Shown here: positions 52,955 through 64,000 of the stretch, in pieces
How positions within the stretch are numbered: position 1 is the first letter of the stretch
Layout: each line of letters opens with the position of its first letter
NCBI GenBank assembly: GCA_025361425.1
Contig: JANYAH010000037.1
Location: forward strand, 26,970 to 90,969
Direction of reading: 5' to 3'
Source of the DNA: Candidatus Solibacter sp.
Lineage (GTDB): Bacteria; Acidobacteriota; Terriglobia; Bryobacterales; Bryobacteraceae
Length of the DNA: 64,000 nucleotides
Translations under genes and position numbers: made by a program
Notes under the pieces: model-generated
The model's input: the letters and a program-made list of their open reading frames with translations, nothing else
Told to the model about the DNA's origin: nothing
The model's database searches: none

Positions 52955-53255
52955 GGCAGGGCGGGACCTCTTCGTCGTGTGTTCCCTTCATGGATGACTA
53001 TTCGGGAACGTCAGTCGAGCGGAGTTCGAAAACGGAAATTACGTGGCGTCGGCGGAGGGGCTCCCGCCACCGGCGGTCTCGCCGCCGGCGCTGCCGGAGT
53101 AGTACCACGTGTAAGGAACCACACGGCGGCAACGCGTAGCGCCGATATTTCCAATTTAAGTTTTCCTGCTGCTCGACGACAATGCCGAGGGACTGAACCC
53201 CGACCTGGCCGGCGGGACATGGTCCGAGCCTGCCCGGCTCTGCTATTCATGGAGT

Positions 53256-55835
53256 ATGGACTTCAACCGGTTTACGGAGAAGCTGCAAGAAGCGGTGCGA
53301 GCGGGCCAGGGAAAGGCCGTACGTTACGGCAACCAACAAATTGACGTCGAGCACTTGCTGGCGGCGCTGCTGGAGCAGGAAGGCGGACTGGCAAGTTCCA
53401 TCCTGACGCGTGCCGGCGTCAACGTGGAGGCGTTGGGTAAGAAACTGACCGGCGATCTGGAACGCCTACCGAAAGTCTCCGGGGGTTCGGGCGGGATCGA
53501 TCAAATCTACGTCACCTCGCGGCTCAACAAACTGCTCGCGTCGGCGGAGGACGAGGCGGCGAAGATCAAAGACGAATATATCTCCGTGGAGCACGTGCTG
53601 CTGGCCGCGGTCGAGGTCAAGGACCTCGGGGTCACCCGAGAGCGTTTGATGCAGGCGTTACGCGAGGTGCGGGGAAACCAGCGTGTGACGTCGCAGAATC
53701 CGGAAGTCACTTACGAGGCGCTGGAGCGGTATGGGCGCGATCTGACGAAGCTGGCGTCGGCGGGCAAGCTGGATCCGGTGATCGGGCGCGATGAGGAGAT
53801 CCGCCGCGTGATCCAGGTGCTTTCGCGGCGGACCAAGAACAATCCGGTGCTGATCGGCGAGCCGGGGGTGGGGAAGACGGCGATCGTGGAGGGGCTGGCC
53901 CTGCGCATCGTGCGCGGCGACGTGCCGGAGGGGCTGAAAAATAAGGTGGTGGTATCGCTCGACATGGGCGCGCTGATCGCGGGCGCGAAGTATCGCGGCG
54001 AGTTCGAGGAACGGCTGAAGGCGGTGTTGAAGGAAGTGCAGGAGGCGGCGGGCGAGATCGTACTGTTCATCGACGAACTGCACACAGTGGTCGGCGCTGG
54101 CAAGACCGAGGGGTCGATGGACGCCGGGAATCTTCTGAAGCCGATGCTGGCGCGCGGGGAACTGCATTGCATCGGCGCCACCACGCTGGACGAGTATCGC
54201 AAGTACATCGAGAAGGACGCGGCGCTGGAGCGGCGCTTTCAACCGGTGCGGGTGGACGAGCCGTCGGTGGAGGATACGGTTTCGATTCTGCGCGGGCTGA
54301 AGGAGCGCTACGAATTGCATCACGGCGTGCGCATCAAGGATGCGGCGCTGGTGGCGGCGGCGGTGTTTTCGAACCGCTACATCACGGACCGGTTCCTGCC
54401 GGATAAGGCGATCGATTTGGTGGACGAAGCGGGCGCGCGATTGCGCACGGAGATCGATTCGATGCCGGCGGAGTTGGACGAGACGCGGCGTCGCATCATG
54501 CAATTGGAGATTGAGCGCGAGGCGTTGCGCAAGGAGAAGGACGCGGCGTCGAAGGAGCGGCTTGCGAAGCTCGAAAAGGAACTGGCCAATCTCAAGGCGG
54601 AATCCGACGCGCTGATGGCTCGCTGGCAGGGGGAGAAGGACGCGGTGCAACGGTTGCGCGCGGTCCGCGGGCAGGTGGAGCAGACCAAGGTGGAGATCGC
54701 GCAGGCGGAGCGGCAGTACGATCTGAATCGCGCGGCGGAGTTGAAGTATGGCAAGCTGGTGGGGCTGGAGAAGCAACTGGCGGAGGAGGATGAGAAGTTC
54801 GCCAGGCACCAGGTTGGCCCCAGGATGATCAAAGAAGAAGTCGATGAGGAAGATATCGCCGAGGTGGTCAGCCGCTGGACCGGGGTGCCGGTGACCAAGC
54901 TATTGAAAGGCGAAATGCAGAAACTGCTCCACCTGGAGGACGAACTGCACAAGCGGGTGATCGGGCAGGATGAAGCGGTGACGGCGGTGGCCGAGGCGGT
55001 AATCCGGGCGCGCTCGGGGTTGAACGATCCCGACCGGCCAGTGGGCAGTTTCATCTTTCTGGGGCCGACGGGTGTGGGCAAGACGGAACTGGCGCGGGCG
55101 CTGGCGGCGTTTCTGTTCGACGACGAGCGTTCCATGATCCGCATCGATATGTCGGAGTACCAGGAGAAGCACACGGTGGCGAGGATGGTGGGGGCGCCTC
55201 CGGGCTATGTGGGGTATGAAGAGGGCGGGCAGTTGACGGAGGCGGTGCGGCGCAGGCCGTATTCGGTGGTGCTGTTCGACGAGATCGAGAAGGCACACCA
55301 CGACGTGTTCAACGTGATGCTGCAAGTGCTGGACGATGGGCGGCTCACCGACGGGCAGGGGCGCACGGTGGACTTCCGGAACACCATCGTGGTGATGACC
55401 AGCAACGTGGGCAGCGCGCGGATTCTGGAGCATCGCGGCGGGTTTGAAGGAGCGGATTACGAGGCCATGAAAGAAATGGTGCTGGAAGAAATGAGCGGAC
55501 ACTTCCGGCCGGAGTTCCTGAACCGGGTGGACGAGATCATCGTGTTCCACGCGTTGAGCGAGGCGCACTTGAAGGAGATCGTGGAGATTCAATTGGGGCG
55601 TGTGCGCGCCCGGTTGGCGGACCGGCACATCACGTTGACGTTGACGGAAGCCGCACGGGGAGATCTGGTGAGGACGGGGTACGATCCGCGGTATGGAGCG
55701 CGTCCGCTGAAACGGGCGATTCAGAAGAAGATCGAGACGCCGCTGGGGAGGTTGCTGCTGCAGGGGGCGGTGAAGGACGGGCAGGCGGTGACGGTAGACG
55801 CGGGGGCTGGGGGGGAACTGAGCTTCAAGGTTTAA
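53256..55835 (+). CDS. clpB: ATP-dependent chaperone ClpB
   Basis: Disaggregase of 859 residues: Clp_N repeats (1-145), first AAA+ domain with Walker [10 protein letters not shown], coiled-coil middle domain (about 400-525), second AAA+ domain with GPTGVGKTE and the pore loop [11 protein letters not shown], and a C-terminal D2-small domain. No ClpP-binding tripeptide is seen, which separates it from ClpA/ClpC. No CIRCE element was found upstream. An intrinsic terminator follows. Confidence 0.97.
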   Translation: MDFNRFTEKLQEAVRAGQGKAVRYGNQQIDVEHLLAALLEQEGGLASSILTRAGVNVEALGKKLTGDLERLPKVSGGSGGIDQIYVTSRLNKLLASAEDEAAKIKDEYISVEHVLLAAVEVKDLGVTRERLMQALREVRGNQRVTSQNPEVTYEALERYGRDLTKLASAGKLDPVIGRDEEIRRVIQVLSRRTKNNPVLIGEPGVGKTAIVEGLALRIVRGDVPEGLKNKVVVSLDMGALIAGAKYRGEFEERLKAVLKEVQEAAGEIVLFIDELHTVVGAGKTEGSMDAGNLLKPMLARGELHCIGATTLDEYRKYIEKDAALERRFQPVRVDEPSVEDTVSILRGLKERYELHHGVRIKDAALVAAAVFSNRYITDRFLPDKAIDLVDEAGARLRTEIDSMPAELDETRRRIMQLEIEREALRKEKDAASKERLAKLEKELANLKAESDALMARWQGEKDAVQRLRAVRGQVEQTKVEIAQAERQYDLNRAAELKYGKLVGLEKQLAEEDEKFARHQVGPRMIKEEVDEEDIAEVVSRWTGVPVTKLLKGEMQKLLHLEDELHKRVIGQDEAVTAVAEAVIRARSGLNDPDRPVGSFIFLGPTGVGKTELARALAAFLFDDERSMIRIDMSEYQEKHTVARMVGAPPGYVGYEEGGQLTEAVRRRPYSVVLFDEIEKAHHDVFNVMLQVLDDGRLTDGQGRTVDFRNTIVVMTSNVGSARILEHRGGFEGADYEAMKEMVLEEMSGHFRPEFLNRVDEIIVFHALSEAHLKEIVEIQLGRVRARLADRHITLTLTEAARGDLVRTGYDPRYGARPLKRAIQKKIETPLGRLLLQGAVKDGQAVTVDAGAGGELSFKV

Positions 55836-55895
55836 GCAAAAACGGTTTGCAAGGGCGCGAAGGTCGCCAAGAACAAGACCGTCAAGGAAAGGGCA

Positions 55896-55926
55896 GGGGG
55901 ATAGACGCGGCTATCCCCCTTTTCAT
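55896..55926 (+). terminator. Intrinsic terminator of clpB
   Basis: GGGGGATAG (55896-55904), loop acgcgg, CTATCCCCC (55911-55919), then TTTTCATTTT. Classic rho-independent form, located 60 bases after the stop. Confidence 0.85.
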
Positions 55927-55930
55927 TTTC

Positions 55931-56560
55931 TTACCGCAAGGTTTCGAGGTACTCGCCGGTAGAGGCGTCGATCAGGACGGAGAAGTTGGAGGTACCGGCG
56001 GATTCGCCCCAAATGATGCGCCAGGCTGGGTAGGGATGCTTGCTGGTTCGTTCCAGCAGGATCGTGATCGGCTTGCCGGGGTTCTTCTTATCGTATTCGG
56101 CGGCATGGCTGTGCGCGGTTTCCATGGCGGTCTTGTAGGCGGCGGGGGTGTCGATTTTAATGGCTGCCATTAGGAACGGAGTGTCCAGACCGCGGGGGCC
56201 GCTCCAGGCTTCCTGAGGTCCCGCAAAAGCGCCTTTGTGCAGGTTGCCATCGCCTTCCACGATGGAGTACGTGTAACTGCGCGACTCGCCTTTGGCCGCG
56301 GAGACGAATGTGGCCTGCCATGCCGCGGCGGTACCGGGAGCGCCCTCCTTGACTTCGGTGAGGTGCATGCTCTGCATCTTCATGACTTGCGAATCTGGCG
56401 CCCAGGAACGGGCCATCTGGTACATCTTGAAGACGGCGGACTGCCCGGTGGCCGGTTCAAGTTTTACCGGCTCCTTCTTCTCGGTGGTGGCCGGCGTGTC
56501 CGAACAAGCCGTCAGGATCGCGAGCAGAGCGATGGCGGGAAAAATAAATGGCTTTCGCAT
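55931..56560 (-). CDS. Hypothetical lipoprotein
   Basis: 209 residues with a lipobox LTAC (Cys19) after a hydrophobic signal. The mature protein is alpha/beta with the C-terminal motif PAWRIIWGES then FSVLIDASTGEYLE, which resembles PepSY-type domains. Function unknown. Convergent with clpB; its stop lies next to the clpB terminator. Confidence 0.7.
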   Translation of the reverse strand: MRKPFIFPAIALLAILTACSDTPATTEKKEPVKLEPATGQSAVFKMYQMARSWAPDSQVMKMQSMHLTEVKEGAPGTAAAWQATFVSAAKGESRSYTYSIVEGDGNLHKGAFAGPQEAWSGPRGLDTPFLMAAIKIDTPAAYKTAMETAHSHAAEYDKKNPGKPITILLERTSKHPYPAWRIIWGESAGTSNFSVLIDASTGEYLETLR

Positions 56561-56661
56561 AGGTACCCTTGAATCATTTTAGCAATGGGCGCCAGGGTGC
56601 GGCGCGTTGTTCACATCCGGCACATAATTTTTGATGGGATAATATTGGCAATGGAGGTGGT

Positions 56662-57933
56662 ATGGCCTCGAAGATTTGGGTAAGGGCAATCACAGCGGCG
56701 GCAGCCGTAGGTTTATTGATTCCGGCGTCCGTATTCGGACAAGGCAGAAGCGGGACGACGCCACCGCCAACCACGGGTGGGGGGACCACCGGCGGCACCG
56801 GGAGCACGGGAGCGACCACGGGGCGCACCCCACTGCCCTCCACAACCACCACCCCCCCCACCAACACACCGGCGGTGCTCAGCATCCCGCAGCCCATCTT
56901 TATCAGCGGCCGCGTGATGTTGGAGGATGGAACCGCGCCTACCGATTCGGTAGTCATCGAAACCGTGTGTAACGGCCGGTCGCACGGGGAGGGTTACACC
57001 GACGCCAGGGGCTACTTTTCGGTCGAGCTCGGGGGGCGCAATTCGGTGATGCCGGACGCGAGCGAGTTCGGTTCGTCCGGCGGCATGAATGCCCCCGGCA
57101 TGACGGGCGGCAACTCAACATCAGGGCCGTTCGGCGGTTCCGGGTCGGCCGAGCGCAGATACATGGGCTGCGACGTGCAGGCCAAACTGGGGGGGTATCG
57201 CTCGCAGACGGTGCCGCTGGCGGGACGGCGTCCCATGGACAATCCCGATATCGGGACCATTCTGCTGCATCGCACCGGACCCGCTGAAGAAGGCAAAACG
57301 ATCAGCGCCGTCTCGCTGGCAGCGCCTAAGGATGCCAGGAAGGCCTACGAAAAAGGGATGGACGCCATCAAGAAAAAGAAATTCGACGATGCCCAGAAGA
57401 GTTTCGAAAAAGCCGTGGAGGTGTATCCGAAATTCGCCACCGTATGGTACGAGTTGGGAATTCTGCAGGCAGGCCAGGGAAAGATGGACATGGCCCGTAA
57501 ATACTGGGACACGGCGGTAGAGTGCGACCCGAAATTCGTCAAGCCATACCTGCAGATTTCGATTCTGGAATTGCAGTCGCAGAAGTGGAAGGGGCTGGCC
57601 GACGTTACCGACAAGCTGGTGAAGCTGGATCCATTCGACTATCCGCAGGCCTTCTTCTTTAACTCCGTGGCCAATTTCAATTTGCAGAACATGGACGCGG
57701 CTGAGAAAAGCGCGCTGGCCGCGGAGCGGTTGGATACGCGGCACGCACTCCCCAAGGTGAGTCAGATACTGGGCATGATCCTGACGGTGAAGAAGGACTA
57801 CCTCGGGGCGGCGGAGCGATTCAAGGCGTACCTGAAGTTCGCACCGGAGGCGGCGGATGCCGCTAAAGTGCGAGTTCAGCTTGCCGAGGTGGAGAAGATT
57901 ACGGCCGCCAGCGCGGCGGCTAAAGAGCAGTAG
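56662..57933 (+). CDS. Secreted TPR protein with carboxypeptidase-like Ig domain
   Basis: 423 residues: signal peptide (1-27), a Thr/Gly/Pro-rich linker (28-75), a carboxypeptidase regulatory-like beta domain (about 78-200, ISGRVMLEDGTAPTDSVVIE), and tetratricopeptide repeats (about 220-410, such as KKFDDAQKSFEKAVEVYPKF). Exported scaffolding proteins of this form are frequent in Acidobacteriota. No operon partner; a dispersed palindrome follows. Confidence 0.8.
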   Translation: MASKIWVRAITAAAAVGLLIPASVFGQGRSGTTPPPTTGGGTTGGTGSTGATTGRTPLPSTTTTPPTNTPAVLSIPQPIFISGRVMLEDGTAPTDSVVIETVCNGRSHGEGYTDARGYFSVELGGRNSVMPDASEFGSSGGMNAPGMTGGNSTSGPFGGSGSAERRYMGCDVQAKLGGYRSQTVPLAGRRPMDNPDIGTILLHRTGPAEEGKTISAVSLAAPKDARKAYEKGMDAIKKKKFDDAQKSFEKAVEVYPKFATVWYELGILQAGQGKMDMARKYWDTAVECDPKFVKPYLQISILELQSQKWKGLADVTDKLVKLDPFDYPQAFFFNSVANFNLQNMDAAEKSALAAERLDTRHALPKVSQILGMILTVKKDYLGAAERFKAYLKFAPEAADAAKVRVQLAEVEKITAASAAAKEQ

Positions 57934-57948
57934 GAGCGGTAAAGACGC

Positions 57949-57964
57949 CAGGCCGGGAGGCCTG
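57949..57964. repeat. Dispersed palindrome between TPR gene and oxidase operon end
   Basis: CAGGCC-ggga-GGCCTG, with flanks (aagac before, cctact after) shared with the copy at 39280-39295. Sited between convergent genes. Confidence 0.65.
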
Positions 57965-57966
57965 AC

Positions 57967-58281
57967 CTACTTTCCGGGTACGCCCAGAATGCCGCGGGTG
58001 GCGAAGTCGGTCATGGTGAGCAGCAGCAGGATCGCCAGCCAGAGCAGGCCGCCCGCCACCACCAACTTGGTGAGCTTGTTACTGTGGCGGATATGCATGA
58101 AGAATAGCGCCACGAGGAGCATCTTCACCGACGCGATGGAAAGCGCGACCACGGTATTGAACGCTCCCAGGTCGAGGCGGGCGACCGCGGTGGTCACACC
58201 GGTAGCCACCAGCAGCGCCAGCAGAATCTTGACGTAGCTTCCGACGGAATCGATATGAGTTTGTTCGTGTGGATCGCTCAT
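57967..58281 (-). CDS. ctaF: Cytochrome c oxidase subunit IV (prokaryotic)
   Basis: 104 residues with three membrane helices, the COX4-pro/CtaF type, last in the order II-I-III-IV. The first 15 residues (MSDPHEQTHIDSVGSY) are polar; the third helix ends near FATRGI. It stabilises the oxidase core. Confidence 0.85.
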   Translation of the reverse strand: MSDPHEQTHIDSVGSYVKILLALLVATGVTTAVARLDLGAFNTVVALSIASVKMLLVALFFMHIRHSNKLTKLVVAGGLLWLAILLLLTMTDFATRGILGVPGK

Positions 58282-58283
58282 GA

Positions 58284-58953
58284 TTATTTCACCAGGTGGC
58301 GGTCGATCAGATAGAGCAGCGGGAACAAGAAGATCCAGATGACGTCGACGAAGTGCCAGTAGAGCCCGGTCACGTCAATCGGCGTGTAATAGGACGCCGA
58401 GAATCTGCCCTTGCGAGCCTGCACGATCAGGGTGAGCAGAATGCCCACGCCGATCACCATGTGCAGCGCGTGCAGACCGGTCATCGCAAAATAGATGGAG
58501 AAGAACAACTGGGCGTGGCCCTGGTCGCTGGGCGCGACGCCTTCCAGATGGAAGGCCGCTTGGCCGGGAATGTGGTGCTCTTCAAACTTCTGGTTCCACT
58601 CGTAGCCCTTCACGCCGAGGAAGATGCCGCCGAACAGGAGGGTCAGGATCAGGAAAATCAAGATCGCCTTCCGCTGTCCAAGCTGGCCGGCGCGCACGGC
58701 CATCACCATGGTGAAACTGGAGAGCAGGAGCACGCCGGTATTGAGGGCGCCGATGATCTCATTCAGGCTGCTGGACGCGATCGCAAACACATCCGGATAC
58801 CAACTGCGGTAGACGGTGTAGACGGTGAACATGCCGCCGAAGAACATGATTTCGGTGATCAGGAAAAGCCACATGCCGAGCGTGGAGGCGTCTTTCTGCT
58901 GCGCCTCGGTATCGAACTGCACGCGAAGCGCGAGAGTTTCCGCGGGAGCGTGG

Positions 58954-58961
<8 letters not shown>
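58284..58961 (-). CDS. ctaE: Cytochrome c oxidase subunit III
   Basis: 225 residues with five membrane helices, the short bacterial type. Signatures: [16 protein letters not shown] at the first helix, [10 protein letters not shown], and [17 protein letters not shown] at the end. It supports proton uptake and stability of subunit I. Start overlaps the end of coxA by eight bases. Confidence 0.93.
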
Positions 58962-60579
<1,618 letters not shown>

Positions 60580-60585
60580 ATATTT

Positions 60586-61596
60586 CTAACGATTGGCGGG
60601 AGCGGAGCCCGCGATACTGGATTTCTTTGCTGCCGGCTTCTGCCCGGTATCCACCGGGCCGGTTCCCGGTTTCGGACCTAACGATTTCACGTACTCCACC
60701 AGTTGCACGACCTGTTCCTCAGTGACCAGCCCCTGGAAGGTGGGCATCACGGGCTCGAAGCCGTATACGATCTTGGCCTGCGGTTGGAGGATGGATTCGC
60801 GGAAGTAAGCCTCGTCGGCCAGTACAGAGCCGCCGCCAGCCAGTTGCACCTGCTTGCCGAAGAGCCCGACCAGGGTGGGGCCGCGGCCGGAGCTGTCTTC
60901 CTTGTGGCAGTTGTTGCAAGCGAGTTGTTCGAAAAGCTTCTTGCCGTTGTCGGCCATCGAACCCTCGGCGGCCCCGCCGCTGAGCCAGTCCTGATAGTCC
61001 TTGGGCTCCATCACGTACACCCAGCCGACCATGCCGGAATGGTTGGTGCCGCAGTATTCAGCACAGAACAGGTGATACTTGCCGGGCTTGGTAGCCGTGA
61101 ACCAGGTGGTGGAATAGCGGCCGGGCACCACGTCCTGCTTGGTGCGGAAGGCGGGGACGAAGAAGCTGTGGATGACGTCCTCGCTGGCCATGGTGATCCG
61201 CACCGGGATGCCCACCGGAATGTGCAGTTCGTTGATCTCGCGCTGCCCTTCTAAATGCTCCAGCTTCCACATCCATTGCTTGCCCACCGCGTAGATCTGG
61301 ATGGCGTCGTTGGGCGGCCTGCTGGCGGTAAAGAAAATGCTCGCGCCCCACGTGAACATCACCATTGTGATACCGAACGGAATCACGCTCCACAGGATCT
61401 CCAGCGTGTAACCAGTGTGTTGCGCGTGCGGCAGTTCGTTCTCCGAACGGCGGCGATACTTGACGGCGAAATAGAAGATAGCCCCGAAGATCAGCAGCGT
61501 GAAGAACACGGTGACCGCGAGCATGAAATACAGCAGGTGATCCACCTCGGGAGCCAGTGTGGATGCCTGTACCGGAAATAGTCTGAATTTTTCCAT
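60586..61596 (-). CDS. ctaC: Cytochrome c oxidase subunit II with fused cytochrome c (caa3-type)
   Basis: 336 residues: two N-terminal membrane helices, the CuA domain (CAEYCGTNHSGM with the preceding His in IHSFFVP) and a C-terminal cytochrome c domain (CNNCHKE, with a probable axial Met in VMPTFQG). The fused heme lets electrons enter directly from alternative complex III or a small cytochrome. Spacing to coxA is six bases. Confidence 0.95.
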   Translation of the reverse strand: MEKFRLFPVQASTLAPEVDHLLYFMLAVTVFFTLLIFGAIFYFAVKYRRRSENELPHAQHTGYTLEILWSVIPFGITMVMFTWGASIFFTASRPPNDAIQIYAVGKQWMWKLEHLEGQREINELHIPVGIPVRITMASEDVIHSFFVPAFRTKQDVVPGRYSTTWFTATKPGKYHLFCAEYCGTNHSGMVGWVYVMEPKDYQDWLSGGAAEGSMADNGKKLFEQLACNNCHKEDSSGRGPTLVGLFGKQVQLAGGGSVLADEAYFRESILQPQAKIVYGFEPVMPTFQGLVTEEQVVQLVEYVKSLGPKPGTGPVDTGQKPAAKKSSIAGSAPANR

Positions 61597-61602
61597 CGTG
61601 TG

Positions 61603-62505
61603 CTACCCAACCCGCCTAAGAGTGCGCCGGTCGCGGCGCACATCGCGGCGCAGAAAGATGAACAGAAACACGCCGCAGACCAGCGTGAAACTTGCGCCGG
61701 CGAAACGCACCAAATTCATCACCATCGCGCCGTACTTACCCGTAGCCGGGTCATAGTGGAAACAGAACAACAGAATCTGATCCACCGCGCTGCCGATCTT
61801 GTTTTGCGAGGCTTCCACTAAACCGAGGCGGACATCGCGCGGCGCATATTCCACCCCATAGAAGTAGCGCGAGAGGCGGCCTTCGGGAGTCAGCACCATG
61901 ATGCCGCTGGCGTGCGCGAACTGCTCCGTAGCGGCATCGTACTTGTAGTGGTAGCCGATGGTGTCCATGAGCGCCGTGATATTGGCCTGGTCGCCGGTCA
62001 GCAGGTGCCAGCCGTTGGCCGTGCCCGGGCGGCCGTAGCGGCGCATGTAGACCTGCTTCTTGCTGGCGGCGGTTTCCGGAGTGTCCTTGGGGTCGAAGCT
62101 GACGGCGACAATTTCAAAATCCTTACCCGGGTCGAGCGAGACCGCCTTCAGGCTGCTGGCCAACCCGTTGAGGATCTGGGTACACAGCATGGGGCAGCGG
62201 TAATAGACGGGCACGAGAATCACCGGCTTGCCCCGCTTGAAGAACGAGGAGAGCGGGACGTCGCCTCCCGATTCATCCTTGAACATGAGGTCGAGCGGGA
62301 CCTGCTGGTCCAGCCGCTGATCGATACCGACGCCTTGCAGCGCGCCGGGAAGAGCGGGTTTCAAATTGCTGTCCTGCATTCTGGATTGCTGCGCGGGACC
62401 CAGCAACTGGCCGGGTTGGGCGAAGCCGACAGCGGCCAAGGCCAGCGCCAGTATGACCCCGGACCACGGGGTCCGCCCCACAATCAAAGCTCTGAGCGTT
62501 CTCAT
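61603..62505 (-). CDS. SCO1/SenC copper chaperone
   Basis: 300 residues. Thioredoxin-like domain with the copper site CPMLC (CxxxC, near residue 105) and the distal histidine in FAHASGIM, and a C-terminal membrane helix. It delivers copper to the CuA site of subunit II. The N-terminal signal region contains VGRTPWSG, encoded by a dispersed palindrome (62457-62481), so the signal peptide appears to have absorbed a repeat. Start overlaps the upstream gene by four bases. Confidence 0.92.
   Translation of the reverse strand: MRTLRALIVGRTPWSGVILALALAAVGFAQPGQLLGPAQQSRMQDSNLKPALPGALQGVGIDQRLDQQVPLDLMFKDESGGDVPLSSFFKRGKPVILVPVYYRCPMLCTQILNGLASSLKAVSLDPGKDFEIVAVSFDPKDTPETAASKKQVYMRRYGRPGTANGWHLLTGDQANITALMDTIGYHYKYDAATEQFAHASGIMVLTPEGRLSRYFYGVEYAPRDVRLGLVEASQNKIGSAVDQILLFCFHYDPATGKYGAMVMNLVRFAGASFTLVCGVFLFIFLRRDVRRDRRTLRRVG
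62457..62481. repeat. Dispersed palindrome arm inside the SCO1 signal-peptide region
   Basis: Read on the minus strand it is GTGGGGCGGACCCC followed by GTGGTCCGGGG, 23 of 25 bases the same as the arm at 44055-44079. It is translated as VGRTPWSG in the SCO1 protein. Confidence 0.65.
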
Positions 62506-62912
62506 TTCTCCGGTACCTCTTTGGTCGCTGCCGCCGCGACGCTGCGTGACGGCAGGCCGCGTTTGGCCAAAACTTCGATTGCCAGAGCCACCGGAATGCG
62601 CACGACGCCCTTTTGCGGGTCCACCCAGGCGTAGCCGTTCAACAATTTATCTTCCTCGGCGCGGATGGCCTTGAGATCCACAATCGGAGTCCGCTGCAAC
62701 TGGGGTTCGGGGAAGAGTTTGGTTGGCTCCACCGTTTTGGCGACGCTGGTTTCCTCGCGCGACTGAAAATACTTAAACAGCCCGAATAGCAGGCCTAGGG
62801 AGACGACGCACACAACAACCAGGCCGATAGCGAACTTGCCGACCGCCCAGACATTGACGTCCGTGGTTTCGTGTCCGGCGTGCGGAGTATGAGGATACTT
62901 AGTCTCGTCCAT
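62502..62912 (-). CDS. Small membrane-anchored protein of the ACIII-oxidase cluster
   Basis: 136 residues from ATG 62912 with one membrane helix (about 20-42) and a soluble periplasmic part containing LLNGYAWVDPQKGVVRIP, a motif seen in small proteins encoded between complex III and oxidase genes. GGAGGAGG stands ten bases upstream. Start lies inside the end of the actF-like gene. Function unknown, probably assembly of the supercomplex. Confidence 0.75.
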   Translation of the reverse strand: MDETKYPHTPHAGHETTDVNVWAVGKFAIGLVVVCVVSLGLLFGLFKYFQSREETSVAKTVEPTKLFPEPQLQRTPIVDLKAIRAEEDKLLNGYAWVDPQKGVVRIPVALAIEVLAKRGLPSRSVAAAATKEVPEK

Positions 62913-64000
62913 GTTCCAAAACCTCCTCCAGGTGCGGGGCATTGAGCGGCATCAGCGGGCGCTTCTCCAGTTGGGTGAGGAAGTAGGCCAGCCAGAGGCC
63001 GACCAGGCCGACGGGGATGGTGAAATCCAGGAAGCTGAGGCCGAAGCTGTCCTTGCGGAAACTGGGAGTGATCAGCCAGTAGAGATCGACGAAGCGCATA
63101 AATAGAATGAACACCGCGATGGAGGCCAGCAGTTTGAAATTGCGTTTGAGATCGCGCGAGAGCAGGAGCGCGAAGGGCAGTGCGAAATGGCCGATCACCA
63201 GCAGGAGTCCGACGAACTGCCAGCCGTGATTGAGGCGGGCCAGATACCACGGAATTTCTTCCGGCAGGTTGCCCGCCCAGATGATCAGGAACTGGGAGAA
63301 CGAAAAATACGCCCACACCATGACCATGGCGAGCAGGAACTTGCCGAGATCGTGCAGATGGCGCTGGGTCAGCACTTCCGACATCGGCCGCTGGTAGGAT
63401 AACAAGACCATCAACGCCGTCAGAAACGCCATCGCGGTCAACGCCTGGCTGACCATGAAGAGCATGCCGAAGATGGTGGAGAACCACTTGGGATCCACCG
63501 ACAGGATCCAATCGACCGCCATGAAGGTGACACTGAATCCCCAGAAGAGAAGACCCGGGCCGGCCATGCGGCTCATCTTGCCGTGGACCGCGTCGTGGCC
63601 TTCGGAATCCTCTTTAAGGGACCAGCGATTGAACCACCAGGCGAGGAACATCCAGCCGGCAAAGTAGAAGGCCGCGCGTCCCAGGAAGAACGGGACGTTA
63701 AGGTATGGCGCCTTGTGTTTGAGCAGCGGATCGGCGGCGACCGTGGCGGCGTGCGCCCAGGGATAGAGGTTGTTGATGCCGATCACGATTGGGAGGAACA
63801 TCACCAGGACCAGCGGCAGCGTGCGGGTGGCGGCTTCGCAGGCGCGGCGGATGACCAGTCCCCAGGCGCCCCCGGTGACGTATTGCAGCATGAGCCACGC
63901 CAGCGGCCCGATGGTGAGCGCGATGATGAACATGTACGACCACAGGTAAGAGCGGTAGAACTGGTTCGGCCCAGCGGCGAAGAAGCCGATGGCGCTCACC
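62899..64000 (-). CDS. actF: Alternative complex III subunit ActF (partial at window edge)
   Basis: At least 366 residues and ten membrane helices of the ActF type, which resembles the NrfD-like ActC and holds part of the quinol pathway. Conserved features include FYRSYLWSYMFI, GINNLYPWA and WAGNLPEEIPWYL. The frame runs to the window edge; the normal N-terminus is about 20-30 residues longer, so GTG 63999 is not the true start. Together with the genes for subunits I-IV it is the tail of an ACIII-caa3 cluster whose actA-E part lies outside. Confidence 0.88.
   Translation of the reverse strand, partial: VSAIGFFAAGPNQFYRSYLWSYMFIIALTIGPLAWLMLQYVTGGAWGLVIRRACEAATRTLPLVLVMFLPIVIGINNLYPWAHAATVAADPLLKHKAPYLNVPFFLGRAAFYFAGWMFLAWWFNRWSLKEDSEGHDAVHGKMSRMAGPGLLFWGFSVTFMAVDWILSVDPKWFSTIFGMLFMVSQALTAMAFLTALMVLLSYQRPMSEVLTQRHLHDLGKFLLAMVMVWAYFSFSQFLIIWAGNLPEEIPWYLARLNHGWQFVGLLLVIGHFALPFALLLSRDLKRNFKLLASIAVFILFMRFVDLYWLITPSFRKDSFGLSFLDFTIPVGLVGLWLAYFLTQLEKRPLMPLNAPHLEEVLEHGRD

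Noticed and set aside
53011..53250. Small genes in the gap before clpB
   Set aside because: Open frames on both strands are Arg/Pro/Ala-rich with no ribosome site or family.

Overview
The window is one GC-rich stretch, coding almost throughout, from a bacterium most like the Acidobacteriota, and within them the Solibacter/Bryobacter group. The grounds are: a YVTN-type propeller protein ending in the C-terminal domain described from Solibacter (TIGR03437 type, 46797-49712); a decayed tail that looks like an acidobacterial orphan MacB-type permease (52831-52954); an alternative complex III - caa3 oxidase cluster (57967-64000); and dispersed palindromic repeats that have entered coding sequence. 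Assignment to a species is not possible from the sequence alone. No rRNA, tRNA, CRISPR array, insertion sequence or prophage was seen.

Layout. 1-5.5 kb: end of a PLP decarboxylase, an auto-inhibited Fic protein behind an unusual array of inverted repeats, and a secreted GH2 glycosidase. 5.5-11.7 kb: ABC exporter, GT-C-like membrane protein, a small HU-like/TIR gene pair, two tandem Lys/Thr-rich secreted mini-proteins with matching upstream blocks, PAP2 phosphatase, DUF2905 protein. 11.8-15.6 kb: xylulokinase diverging from a ROK-like kinase + PIG-L deacetylase pair. 15.7-19.6 kb: a five-gene minus-strand set of unknown function, built on a signal-less BNR propeller protein whose C-terminal domain is repeated as a separate gene. 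19.9-23.6 kb: Rieske/cytochrome b operon with a nine-heme and a one-heme cytochrome, then a decayed cytochrome gene. 23.6-31.6 kb: housekeeping genes (RluD-like synthase, uvrA operon, thioredoxin-like protein, mtnA). 31.9-33.9 kb: a decaheme OmcA/MtrC-type cytochrome behind a palindromic operator candidate. 34.2-46.7 kb: a nearly complete Tad/Flp pilus locus on the minus strand. 46.8-57.9 kb: propeller protein, DnaJ-type zinc mini-protein, BrkB and AI-2E family membrane proteins, clpB, a lipoprotein and a TPR protein. 58-64 kb: caa3 oxidase genes, SCO1 and the ActF end of alternative complex III.

Taken together the genes describe an aerobic soil-type heterotroph with two quinol:cytochrome c routes (Rieske/cyt b with multiheme cytochromes, and alternative complex III feeding an A2-type caa3 oxidase), a possible outward electron route, adhesive Flp pili and secreted glycosidase capacity. 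The best candidates for undescribed biology are the five-gene propeller set at 15.7-19.6 kb, the HU-like/TIR pair at 9.0-9.8 kb, the operator array before fic, and the repeat elements that are translated in frame inside host proteins.
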